In this document: positions 1 to 8,016 of the stretch, piece by piece
Layout: each line of letters begins with the position of its first letter
Numbering within the stretch: the stretch's first letter is position 1
Assembly (NCBI GenBank): GCA_038529265.1
Contig: JBCBDX010000002.1
Coordinates: 248,001-312,000, forward strand
Direction of reading: 5' to 3'
Origin: JBCBDX01 sp038529265
GTDB taxonomy: Bacteria; Pseudomonadota; Alphaproteobacteria; Rhizobiales; Rhizobiaceae
Length of the DNA stretch: 64,000 bases
Made by a program: the position numbers and the translations under genes
Notes under the pieces: model-generated
Database searches by the model: none
What the model was told of the DNA's origin: nothing
The model's input: the letters and a program-made list of their open reading frames with translations, nothing else

Positions 1-738
1 CCCGAAGTTCGCGATAAATAGATTGACAGTCGCACCTTCGCCAATATCGAAGACCAACTTGCAAAGACGTGATGCAGCTTCACCCTCTTCCTGCACGACA
101 ATCCAGTCGACAGTCGCCCCGTCCTTGACGGCCACCGTCGTGACCGACGTGCTCATTGCATCCGTTGCGCTGCTCGAACGGTCGATGAATGTCGCAGACG
201 CTTGCGCGCCAATGGCAACGACATTCCCGGTGTGAACAGGCGCTCCCGATGTTTGTGTCTGGATTTCAACCGGCACTGCCAACTCGGCAGAATCGGACAC
301 CGTTAGCCGGTATCCGCCCGTGACGAAGGCTGCATTGAGCTGACCAATAGCATCATCAACGCCGAAGAACTCGGGAACGTAGCCGCCTACATCGGCGCCC
401 AGCGCATCAGCTATCAGTTCGACATTGAGCCCATCTAGTTGACCTGTTAGTTCCGCCACACCGTTTTCAATTGGAAGCAAGTGCGAGCCTTCAAGAATAG
501 TAGGCAGCACTTCAGCTGTTTCGACGTCTCCAGCAGGCAGGTTTGCAAGCAAGCGGCGCAAATCGGTGTAGTGCCAAGCTTCAACCTTTCGGGTTGGAAG
601 CCCGTTGGCTTTGATGGCCTGGATGGCGGCATCGCGCGTGTCGGTGGTTTCAGCGCTGCCGGGCAGCGTGTGGACATTTTCAGCAAACGCGGAAACGAGC
701 GCTTCTTCGACTGTTGTCAGTTTTACCGGTGCATTCAT
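1..738 (-). CDS. sufD: SufD, Fe-S cluster assembly scaffold subunit (N-terminal 246 codons; cut by the window edge)
   Basis: Partial gene: the reverse strand is open from an ATG at 738 to base 1 without a stop, giving 246 codons of a protein that is usually about 420 residues. The translation begins MNAPVKLTTVEEALVSA and carries the N-terminal SufD feature LPTRKVEAWHYTDLR near residues 48-62, followed by the start of the beta-helix region. SufD joins SufB and SufC in the SufBC2D complex, which builds Fe-S clusters on sulfur delivered by a cysteine desulfurase, in the cytoplasm. It lies 19 bases downstream of sufC on the same strand, so co-transcription is likely. The C-terminal half, and any sufS or sufA homologues, must lie beyond the window. 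Confidence 0.93.
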   Translation of the reverse strand, partial: MNAPVKLTTVEEALVSAFAENVHTLPGSAETTDTRDAAIQAIKANGLPTRKVEAWHYTDLRRLLANLPAGDVETAEVLPTILEGSHLLPIENGVAELTGQLDGLNVELIADALGADVGGYVPEFFGVDDAIGQLNAAFVTGGYRLTVSDSAELAVPVEIQTQTSGAPVHTGNVVAIGAQASATFIDRSSSATDAMSTSVTTVAVKDGATVDWIVVQEEGEAASRLCKLVFDIGEGATVNLFIANFG

Positions 739-757
739 CGGTTCGTGATCCTAACCT

Positions 758-1513
758 TCAAGCGGCTTGCGCGATTATGTCGGAATAGCCCTGCGCTTCC
801 AGCTCCTTGGCAAGTTCCTTGTCGCCGGACTTTACGATCTGGCCTTTTGACAGCACATGTACGCTGTCCGGAACAATGTAATCGAGCAGTCGTTGATAGT
901 GCGTGATGACGATTGTTGCTCGTTCCGGTGAACGCAGCGCATTCACACCTTCTGACACAATCTTAAGCGCATCGATATCAAGTCCGGAATCTGTTTCATC
1001 AAGCACGCACAAGGATGGCGCGAGTAACTTCATCTGTAGGATTTCGGCGCGCTTTTTCTCGCCGCCCGAAAAGCCAACATTTAAGGGGCGCTTGAGCATG
1101 TCCATGGAGATATTGAGCGTTGCGGCAGCTTCGCGGACCGTCTTGATGAAGTCAGGCGTTGAAAGCTCATCTTCGCCTCGGGCCTTGCGCTGCTCGTTCA
1201 TCGCGACTTTCAGGAACTGCATTGTCGCGACACCGGGAATTTCCATCGGATATTGGAACGCGAGGAAAATGCCAGCCGCAGCACGCTCGGCCGGATCCAT
1301 CTCCAAAATGCTCTCACCGTTATAAAGAATGTCGCCATCGGTGACTTCATAATCTTCGCGGCCAGCCAAAATGTAGGAAAGCGTAGACTTTCCAGAGCCA
1401 TTTGGGCCCATGATTGCAGCTACCTCGCCGGCCTGAACAGTAAGGTTCAACCCGTTGATGATCTGTGTGTCAGTTTCCGCGATTTTCGCGTGCAGGTTTT
1501 TGATTTCCAACAT
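758..1513 (-). CDS. sufC: SufC, ABC-type ATPase of the SufBCD Fe-S assembly complex
   Basis: 251 residues, the usual SufC length. Walker A GPNGSGKS is at 36-43, the signature motif FSGGEKKR at 148-155, Walker B with LDETDSGLDID at about 171-181, and the switch histidine in VITHYQ near 205. The DETDSGLDIDAL stretch is characteristic of SufC rather than transport ATPases, and no membrane segment is present. SufC powers rearrangement of the SufB-SufD heterodimer during cluster assembly. It sits between an exported small protein gene (54 bases upstream) and sufD (19 bases downstream), so it is not directly adjacent to sufB as in many suf operons. Confidence 0.97.
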   Translation of the reverse strand: MLEIKNLHAKIAETDTQIINGLNLTVQAGEVAAIMGPNGSGKSTLSYILAGREDYEVTDGDILYNGESILEMDPAERAAAGIFLAFQYPMEIPGVATMQFLKVAMNEQRKARGEDELSTPDFIKTVREAAATLNISMDMLKRPLNVGFSGGEKKRAEILQMKLLAPSLCVLDETDSGLDIDALKIVSEGVNALRSPERATIVITHYQRLLDYIVPDSVHVLSKGQIVKSGDKELAKELEAQGYSDIIAQAA

Positions 1514-1566
1514 TTATTTTCTCCATCAGCGCAGGGGCGCGATATTCATTCAATGGTTCTGCGAAC

Positions 1567-2016
1567 TTATGGACAGAAGCGACCCACCCATTGGTCAGCC
1601 ATGCCACCGCGTTGGCATCGCCATTTCCACCCGTGCGCTACCAGCGTGTATTTCCCATCCTCCGTTGGCTTGAGCATGAAGCGCTCCCAGCCGCCGCCGA
1701 CGCTATCGTCAGCATATCCGGTCTCAATCGCATCAACGATGAAACGCGTCTGCTCCGGAAAGAAGGAATTAATGATCCGAACGTTTATCGAAAGCGCAGG
1801 CCGACCCTCGTCTTCCACGGGAAAAGCCATGTACTTTTCATTAAGTATCGCCAATGGTGAGGCAACAGTGGCAGCCTCGGGGGTTTGCCAAGCCATAAAG
1901 CCTTCCGGGGTTGGCATTTCCTCTGCGGCAACGGCAATGGCTGGTAAAGCAAACGTACACGCCAACGAACCACTGAGGCAGCTCCTAAAGCGTTTTTGAC
2001 GCATTAATTTTGCCAT
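1567..2016 (-). CDS. Small exported protein of unknown function, encoded between sufB and sufC
   Basis: 149 residues from the ATG at 2016; a TTG at 2028 overlaps the sufB stop but is a weaker choice. The N-terminus MAKLMRQKRFRSC followed by a hydrophobic stretch ending ALPAIAVAAEE looks like a Sec signal peptide with an AxA cleavage site near residue 30. The mature part has no motif I recognise; it holds a Trp-rich tail (HGWKWRCQRGG) and two cysteines, one third from the C-terminus. The gene starts 8 bases after the sufB stop, so translation is probably coupled to sufB, and 53 bases separate it from sufC. Periplasmic export would be odd for a factor acting directly on the cytoplasmic Suf complex. 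Function unknown. Confidence 0.75.
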   Translation of the reverse strand: MAKLMRQKRFRSCLSGSLACTFALPAIAVAAEEMPTPEGFMAWQTPEAATVASPLAILNEKYMAFPVEDEGRPALSINVRIINSFFPEQTRFIVDAIETGYADDSVGGGWERFMLKPTEDGKYTLVAHGWKWRCQRGGMADQWVGRFCP

Positions 2017-2024
2017 GTTCCCGA

Positions 2025-3494
2025 TCAACCCACCGAGCCTTCAAGGCTGATACCAATCAGCTTCTGCGCTTCGACCGCAAACTCCATCGGCAGTTCTTGA
2101 ATGACTTCCTTGACGAACCCGTTGACGATCAACGCAATCGCTTCTTCCTCCGGAATGCCGCGCTGCATGCAATAAAACAGCTGGTCCTCAGAGATTTTCG
2201 AAGTCGTGGCTTCGTGCTCAAACTGTGCGGTGGCATTGTTGGCTTCAATGTAAGGCACAGTGTGCGCGCCGCAATCATTACCGATCAAAAGCGAGTCACA
2301 CTGGGTGAAGTTGCGCGCGTCTGCGGCTTTCCGGTGTGCCGATACGCGGCCGCGATAAGTATTTTGCGAACGGCCAGCGGAGATGCCCTTGGAAATGATC
2401 CGGCTCTTGGTGCGCTTGCCCAGATGGATCATCTTGGTGCCACTATCGACCTGCTGCGCACCGTTGGAAACGGCAATTGAGTAGAACTCGCCCTGGCTGT
2501 CATCGCCGCGCAAAATGCATGATGGATATTTCCACGTGATCGCAGAACCGGTCTCAACTTGTGTCCAGGAAATTTTGGAACGATCGCCGCGGCAATCACC
2601 GCGCTTGGTCACGAAATTGTAGATACCGCCCTTGCCATCAGCATCGCCCGGATACCAGTTCTGGACGGTCGAATATTTGATCTCCGCGTCTTCCATCGCC
2701 ACCAGTTCAACAACAGCCGCGTGCAACTGGTTTTCGTCGCGCTGTGGCGCCGTGCACCCTTCCAAATAGGAAACGTAGGCGCCCTTCTCAGCAACGATCA
2801 ATGTACGCTCAAACTGGCCGGTGTTTTTCTCGTTGATGCGGAAATAAGTCGATAATTCCATCGGGCAGCGCACGCCCTCCGGCACATAGACAAACGAACC
2901 GTCGGTGAAGACCGCGCAGTTCAAGGCAGAGTAGTAATTGTCGGACACCGGTACGACTGAGGCCAGATGTTTTTTTACAAGTTCGGGATGTTCACGGATG
3001 GCTTCCGAGATCGACATAAAGATCACACCCGCCTTGGAGAGCTCTTCCTTGAAAGTCGTAACAACGGAAACAGAATCAAAGACCGCATCAACAGCGACCT
3101 TCCGCTCTTGAACCCCTGCCAGAATCTCCTGCTCAGCAAGCGGAATACCCAGCTTTTCGTAGGTCTTGCGAATTTCAGGATCAACATCGTCGATGGTCTT
3201 TGGCCCATCCTGGCCCTTCGGCGCTGCATAGTAATAAATGTCGTTGAAATCGATTTTCGGATAGTCAACGCGAGCCCAATCGGGCTCATCCATTGTCAGC
3301 CAGCGACGATAAGCATCCAAACGCCACTCCAACATCCACTCCGGCTCATTCTTTTTGGCGGAAATGAAGCGAATGACCTCTTCTGAAAGCCCTTTTGGCG
3401 CCTTTTCGGTCTCAACGATCGTCTCGAAGCCATATTTGTACTGATCGACGTCGATCTTTTTGACCTGATCAATGGTTTCCTGGACAGCAGGCAT
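2025..3494 (-). CDS. sufB: SufB, Fe-S cluster assembly scaffold protein
   Basis: 489 residues from the ATG at 3494, chosen over an upstream in-frame codon at 3512 because GGGAG lies about 7 bases before it. Typical SufB features are present: EWMLEWRLDAYRRW near the N-terminus, YYSALNCAVFTDGSFVYVP, the YLEGCTAPQRDENQLH block, and a C-terminal TQCDSLLIGNDCGAHTVPY segment with the cysteine expected to receive sulfur, followed by EHEATTSKISEDQLFYC. SufB is the core scaffold of SufBC2D. A candidate Irr operator and promoter lie in the 113-base gap upstream (3495-3607), so sufB may be transcribed independently of the preceding iscS-like gene. Confidence 0.97.
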   Translation of the reverse strand: MPAVQETIDQVKKIDVDQYKYGFETIVETEKAPKGLSEEVIRFISAKKNEPEWMLEWRLDAYRRWLTMDEPDWARVDYPKIDFNDIYYYAAPKGQDGPKTIDDVDPEIRKTYEKLGIPLAEQEILAGVQERKVAVDAVFDSVSVVTTFKEELSKAGVIFMSISEAIREHPELVKKHLASVVPVSDNYYSALNCAVFTDGSFVYVPEGVRCPMELSTYFRINEKNTGQFERTLIVAEKGAYVSYLEGCTAPQRDENQLHAAVVELVAMEDAEIKYSTVQNWYPGDADGKGGIYNFVTKRGDCRGDRSKISWTQVETGSAITWKYPSCILRGDDSQGEFYSIAVSNGAQQVDSGTKMIHLGKRTKSRIISKGISAGRSQNTYRGRVSAHRKAADARNFTQCDSLLIGNDCGAHTVPYIEANNATAQFEHEATTSKISEDQLFYCMQRGIPEEEAIALIVNGFVKEVIQELPMEFAVEAQKLIGISLEGSVG

Positions 3495-3552
3495 AGACGG
3501 CTCCCGTTGCAAATATGATAGATGGCTTCGACTTAAGTTGTCATATAGAGCA

Positions 3553-3585
3553 TTTTCTAGTTTTGAAAAGTTCTAAACTAGAAAA
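3553..3585 (-). promoter_or_regulatory. Candidate Irr box (iron control element) upstream of sufB
   Basis: A perfect 11-base inverted repeat, TTTTCTAGTTT (3553-3563) and AAACTAGAAAA (3575-3585), encloses 11 bases. Inside it, 3561-3577 reads TTTTGAAAAGTTCTAAA, which differs from the ICE consensus known for rhizobial Irr, TTTAGAA-N3-TTCTAAA, at one consensus position. On the sufB strand a TATATG at about -10 spacing follows shortly, so the site would overlap the promoter. Irr control of suf genes is known in Rhizobiales; its use here is inferred. Confidence 0.6.
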
Positions 3586-3607
3586 CATGACTATTTTGGA
3601 CAGGTTT

Positions 3608-4768
3608 TTATGCTGCAGCGCGTGCAGCGATTTTTGCAAACGCCTCAAGAAACATTTCGACGTCTCGTTGACTGCTGGTCGGGCCTAACGAAACGCGGAT
3701 TGCACCTTCGTTCGACTTAACACCCATCGCCTTTAAAACATGGCTTGCGCCGACTTTTCCAGACGAACAAGCCGATCCTGGGGACGTTGCAAAGCCAGCC
3801 AGATCAAGCGCGATCTGCAGTGTTTCCGCTTTCATATCCGGCATTGAGAAGAAGCTTGTGTTGGGTAAGCGGTATTCACCCTGCCCATAGAAAACGGTGT
3901 TTTTGACCAATTGTCGTACACCCGCTTCAAGACAGTCGCGGAGCTTTGATGTCGCACCCCAGTCTTCCATGTTTTGAGCTGCTACTTCTGCGGCCGCACC
4001 AAATCCCGCCAGATTTGCCGGCGATTCGGTGCCTGACCGGTGTCCACGCTCTTGCCCACCACCACGAATTAATGGCATCGGCATCATCAGATCAGAAAAC
4101 GCCACAAGAGCGCCAGCCCCTTTTGGGCCGCCAATCTTGTGTGACGAGACAATAAGATAGTCAGCAATTCCAGCTGAAACGTCGATCGGCAAACGCCCAA
4201 CTGCCTGAACGGCGTCAACGACGAAAACACCTCGGTGAGCTTTCACGATGCGACCGATTTCTTCAATTGGCTGAATGATGCCGGTCTCGTTATTGGCATG
4301 ATGACAAACGACCAATGGTAAACCGCACGAGTGGTCGTGCTGCGTCAGCAAACGACTGAACACTTCCAGATCAACGATGCCCCTGGAGTTTACGGGGTAT
4401 TGCGTTTTGTGCTCAGCGGTAAAACTGCCGCCTTCCAATGTGCAGGGATGATCTGCCGCGCAAACATAGAGATACCCCATCCTTATCGGTGAGCGCCCCA
4501 TTGTAAATTCAGGCGTTAGCACCATTGCAGCCGCTTCCGTTGCGCCAGACGTGAATACCACATGATCCGGGTTGGCGTTCAGGAGAGCTGCAACTTGGCG
4601 CCGCGCTTTTTTGATCAATGCCCGCGCTTTACGTCCTTCGGCATGCACCGAGGAAGGATTCGCGGCCAAATCCAATGCAGCCAACATCGCCGCACGCGCC
4701 TCATCAACCAGCGGCGCGGAAGCGTTATAATCAAAATAGATGCGCGAATTTGGGGCCATTACCTTCAC
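3608..4768 (-). CDS. IscS/NifS-type cysteine desulfurase heading the suf cluster
   Basis: Class V PLP-dependent enzyme of 386 residues that removes sulfur from cysteine as an enzyme-bound persulfide for Fe-S assembly. The N-terminal YFDYNASAP, the cofactor lysine K211 in SSHKIGGPKGAG, RSGTESPANLAG, and the catalytic cysteine C334 in SACSSGKVGASHVL are all present. The motif layout is IscS/NifS-like rather than SufS-like, as expected for the first desulfurase of rhizobial suf loci. Coordinates use a GTG at 4768 with AGGT upstream; an ATG at 4759 is the alternative but has its AAGG only 2 bases away. It is followed after 113 bases by sufB and is divergent from the hydrolase at 4922. Confidence 0.92.
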   Translation of the reverse strand: MKVMAPNSRIYFDYNASAPLVDEARAAMLAALDLAANPSSVHAEGRKARALIKKARRQVAALLNANPDHVVFTSGATEAAAMVLTPEFTMGRSPIRMGYLYVCAADHPCTLEGGSFTAEHKTQYPVNSRGIVDLEVFSRLLTQHDHSCGLPLVVCHHANNETGIIQPIEEIGRIVKAHRGVFVVDAVQAVGRLPIDVSAGIADYLIVSSHKIGGPKGAGALVAFSDLMMPMPLIRGGGQERGHRSGTESPANLAGFGAAAEVAAQNMEDWGATSKLRDCLEAGVRQLVKNTVFYGQGEYRLPNTSFFSMPDMKAETLQIALDLAGFATSPGSACSSGKVGASHVLKAMGVKSNEGAIRVSLGPTSSQRDVEMFLEAFAKIAARAAA

Positions 4769-4921
4769 ACTTAGACCTGATGTACGGATTTTCTTGAAAT
4801 TTGCAGGAGCAACCCCTTATGACGGGCGCCAACTGCCCGAAACGGGCTTTTAGGAAATCGTGGGCGTGGCGGCAACCAAGCAGGATGCCGCGCAGTCCCA
4901 GCCAATAAATGTGGAGAGTTT

Positions 4922-5605
4922 ATGCCTGAGGTAATTTTCAACGGCCCTGAAGGTCGTCTGGAAGGTCGTTATCAGCCGGCCACCGAAAAAGATGCGCCAA
5001 TCGCGATGATACTGCATCCGCATCCGCAGTTTGGCGGCAACATGAACAATCCGATGATCTACAATCTTTTCTACATGTTCCAAGAGCGTGGGTTTACCAC
5101 ATTGCGGTTCAACTTCAGAGGAATCGGACGCAGCCAGGGCGAGTTTGATCATGGTTCTGGCGAATTGTCGGACGCAGCAGCAGCTCTCGATTGGGTGCAG
5201 ACATTGCATCCGGAAGCTAAGTTCTGCTGGGTTGCCGGCTACTCCTTTGGCGCTTGGATTGGCATGCAGCTTCTAATGCGCAGGCCCGAGATTGAAGGCT
5301 TTATGTCTATTTCGCCACAGCCCAACATCTATGATTTTGCTTTTTTAGCACCCTGCCCGTCATCTGGACTGATTATCCACGGAACACAGGATCGCGTTGC
5401 GCCACCTGATGCCGTGCAAGGTCTTGTCGACAAGCTACATACCCAAAAAGGCATCTTGATCACACAGCGTACGATGGAAGGCGCAAATCACTTCTACCAA
5501 GGCCAGGAAGAAGAGCTGCTGGGAGAGTGCGCCAACTATCTCGATGCCCGGCTGCGCGGTGAACTGGTGCCCGATAATGTGAAACAGCTGGTCGGCAAAC
5601 GCTAA
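4922..5605 (+). CDS. Alpha/beta hydrolase (COG2945-like serine hydrolase)
   Basis: 227 residues. Recognisable hydrolase fold elements: LHPHPQFGGNMNN at 31-43, the nucleophile elbow GYSFG with S108, an acidic residue D157 in HGTQDRVAP, and H190 in GANHFYQG, giving a complete Ser-Asp-His set. No signal peptide, so cytoplasmic. GGAGAG lies 4-9 bases before the ATG, supporting the start. The substrate cannot be told from the sequence. It is divergent from the cysteine desulfurase gene and its stop overlaps the end of the convergent anmK gene by 4 bases. Confidence 0.88.
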   Translation: MPEVIFNGPEGRLEGRYQPATEKDAPIAMILHPHPQFGGNMNNPMIYNLFYMFQERGFTTLRFNFRGIGRSQGEFDHGSGELSDAAAALDWVQTLHPEAKFCWVAGYSFGAWIGMQLLMRRPEIEGFMSISPQPNIYDFAFLAPCPSSGLIIHGTQDRVAPPDAVQGLVDKLHTQKGILITQRTMEGANHFYQGQEEELLGECANYLDARLRGELVPDNVKQLVGKR

Positions 5606-6711
5606 GGCAGAGACAATACGCCACCGGTGCATTCTTCTTCGCAGCCCGTGGTCGATGGATACGTCAACGGCAGGCCGCGTTGCGCTCGGACCGCCAGGTA
5701 TGCCCAGCATTGTGCCTCCATGGCGTCGCTGTCGTAACCGGCCTCATCAGCCCCGAGAACCTGCGCATCCGGCAATAGCCGTTTGAGCGCATTCATCATT
5801 GCCTCGTTGCGCCGACCGCCTCCCGATACAATCCAGACATCGGGTGGTTCAATTGCAAATTCGCGAGATCGAGCAATGGCCCGCGCCGTAAACTCTGCCA
5901 GTGTTGCGGCCCCGTCAGCAGCATCTGTGACGCGCATCGGTGCCAGTGAAAAGTCGTTTCTATCCAGAGATTTGGGCGTGTTTTCTTCAAAAAATGAATC
6001 AACGAGGTACTCAGCCAAAATCTCTTCGTCAGCTTGCCCGGCCAGCGCTAGCGCCCCGCCATCGTCATAGGCTTGGTTCGTTTTTGACCGCACCCATTGG
6101 TCGATAAGCGCATTGCCGGGCCCGCAATCAAACGCAATGGGCGTATGTTTGGGGCTTGTGAATGTCACGTTGGCGATGCCACCAATATTCACAAACGCGC
6201 GCGTCATTCCATCAGACGATTTCTTAGCAAGAGCGGAGTGATATACCGGCGCTAAAGGTGCGCCTTGCCCGCCATTTTTCATATCATTTGATCTTAGATC
6301 CCACATGACCGGAATACCGGTCATTCTCGCCAGTTCGTTTCCGTTTCCCAATTGAACGGTAAACCTTAAGTCAGGACGGTGAATGACAGTTTGGCCGTGG
6401 AACCCGATGATGTCGACATCGCGAGCGTTCAAGCCATGCTGGCTCAAGAAGCTGGAAACTGCCTTTGCATGGCGCTCGGTAACGTCCATCTCCAGAGCTT
6501 CCAAATGACCGGGACGTTCCATACGCTCTCTAATCGACTTCGCCGTTTCCAGCGCATCACCCAGTTCTTGGACGAAATTAGCTTCGTAGGGAAACTCTGC
6601 AGCAGGACCGAACTCCAAATGTGCGATGCCGTCGGTTTTAATCATGGCAATATCGATGCCATCCATCGATGTGCCGCTCATTAGGCCGATTGCCGTCTTG
6701 ATCTTCGTCAC
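5602..6711 (-). CDS. anmK: Anhydro-N-acetylmuramic acid kinase
   Basis: AnmK phosphorylates and opens 1,6-anhydroMurNAc released during peptidoglycan turnover, feeding cell-wall recycling. The N-terminal AIGLMSGTSMDGIDIAMI is diagnostic of the family, and the ASKHA-type phosphate and sugar motifs follow (GFHGQTVIHRP, NIGGIANVTF, DCGPGNALIDQW, VSGGGRRN). I start it at GTG 6711, because GGAGGAG stands at the right distance just upstream; that gives 369 residues, the common family length. An ATG at 6723 is the alternative. The reading frame stays open further upstream, but there it would run into tyrS. It is divergent from tyrS and tail-to-tail with the hydrolase. Confidence 0.95.
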   Translation of the reverse strand: MTKIKTAIGLMSGTSMDGIDIAMIKTDGIAHLEFGPAAEFPYEANFVQELGDALETAKSIRERMERPGHLEALEMDVTERHAKAVSSFLSQHGLNARDVDIIGFHGQTVIHRPDLRFTVQLGNGNELARMTGIPVMWDLRSNDMKNGGQGAPLAPVYHSALAKKSSDGMTRAFVNIGGIANVTFTSPKHTPIAFDCGPGNALIDQWVRSKTNQAYDDGGALALAGQADEEILAEYLVDSFFEENTPKSLDRNDFSLAPMRVTDAADGAATLAEFTARAIARSREFAIEPPDVWIVSGGGRRNEAMMNALKRLLPDAQVLGADEAGYDSDAMEAQCWAYLAVRAQRGLPLTYPSTTGCEEECTGGVLSLP

Positions 6712-6762
6712 GCACTCCTCCATGACGCCCGAAATCCCTAAACAGTTGATGCAACAAAGAAC

Positions 6763-8013
6763 ATGGCGTCCTACAAGTCTGATTTCCTCAATGTGCTCAA
6801 TGAGCGCGGTTTTATCCACCAATGTTCCGACTTTGATGGTTTGGACGCGCTGGCGGCTAAGGGCGATGTTATTGCTTATGTCGGTTATGATGCGACTGCA
6901 CCGTCGCTCCATATCGGCAATTTCCTATCGATGATGATGCTCCATTGGCTCCAGCAGACAGGCAACAAGCCGATTACGCTGATGGGTGGCGGCACGACAA
7001 TGGTGGGTGATCCATCCGGCAAGGATGAAACCCGTCCAATGCGAACGATTGAGGAGATTGAGGCCAATAAAAGGTCGATCAAAGGTGTTTTCGAAAAAGT
7101 GCTTCGTTTTGGCAATGGTAAAACCGAAGCATTGATGAGTGACAATGCTGAATGGCTCTTAAAGCTCGGTTATATCGACATGCTACGGGACGTTGGACGA
7201 CACTTTTCCGTCAATCGCATGCTTACAATGGATTCTGTTCGTCTTCGTCTCGAGCGCGAGCAGGAAATGAGCTTCATCGAGTTTAATTATATGATTTGCC
7301 AGTCATACGATTATGTTGAACTGGCGCGCCGCTATGGCTGTAACCTGCAAATGGGGGGGTCCGACCAGTGGGGCAATATTGTCAATGGCGTTGACCTCGG
7401 CCGGCGCATGGGAACCCACCAACTGTACGCGTTGACGACACCCCTTCTCACCACAGCTTCCGGCGCAAAGATGGGCAAAACGGCGCAAGGTGCCGTGTGG
7501 CTCAACGCAGAGCAATTCTCGCCCTGGGACTTCTGGCAATATTGGCGCAACACCGAAGACGCTGATGTGGCACGTTTCCTGAAGCTCTTCACAACTCTGC
7601 CTATGGATGAAATTGCGAAACTCGAAACCCTTCAGGGCGCTGAGATCAATGAAGCCAAGAAAGTGCTGGCAACCGAAGCAACTGCTCTGCTCCACGGCCG
7701 CAATGAAGCCGAAAAAGCACTGCAAACGGCCCAGAAAACATTCGAGCAAGGAGCTGCGGCTGATACGTTGCCTTCCATAGACCTGCCTCAGGCCGACCTG
7801 ATAGCGGGGGTTGGCGTACTAACCCTTTTTGTTCAGGCCGGCCTCGCCGGGTCCAATGGTGAGGCGCGACGTCACATAAAAGGCGGCGCGTTGAAGCTAA
7901 ACGATGAGCAGATCAAGGATGATAAGCTTGTTGTCGATGCGGGCGCTGTCAAAGACGGTTCAATCAAGTTGTCGATGGGCAAAAAGCGACACGTTCTGGT
8001 AAAACCGGTCTGA
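6763..8013 (+). CDS. tyrS: Tyrosyl-tRNA synthetase
   Basis: 416 residues, a class Ic aminoacyl-tRNA synthetase charging tRNA-Tyr. The HIGH-type motif is HIGNF at 50-54, the tyrosine-binding YDATAPSLH precedes it, QMGGSDQWGNI is the family signature of the catalytic domain, and the KMSKS-type motif appears as KMGKT near residue 236. An S4 RNA-binding domain fills the C-terminus (LAGSNGEARRHIKGG). No strong Shine-Dalgarno is visible before the ATG. It is divergent from anmK and its end lies 3 bases from the end of the large AsmA-like gene on the other strand. Confidence 0.97.
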   Translation: MASYKSDFLNVLNERGFIHQCSDFDGLDALAAKGDVIAYVGYDATAPSLHIGNFLSMMMLHWLQQTGNKPITLMGGGTTMVGDPSGKDETRPMRTIEEIEANKRSIKGVFEKVLRFGNGKTEALMSDNAEWLLKLGYIDMLRDVGRHFSVNRMLTMDSVRLRLEREQEMSFIEFNYMICQSYDYVELARRYGCNLQMGGSDQWGNIVNGVDLGRRMGTHQLYALTTPLLTTASGAKMGKTAQGAVWLNAEQFSPWDFWQYWRNTEDADVARFLKLFTTLPMDEIAKLETLQGAEINEAKKVLATEATALLHGRNEAEKALQTAQKTFEQGAAADTLPSIDLPQADLIAGVGVLTLFVQAGLAGSNGEARRHIKGGALKLNDEQIKDDKLVVDAGAVKDGSIKLSMGKKRHVLVKPV

Positions 8014-8016
8014 TAA

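Noticed and set aside
23..906. Plus-strand open frames over 23-235 and 481-906
   Set aside because: They are shadows of sufD and sufC on the minus strand; the minus-strand translations match known families and these do not.
5602..6723. anmK as part of a peptidoglycan-recycling cluster
   Set aside because: Its neighbours are tyrS and a generic hydrolase; no other recycling gene is close.
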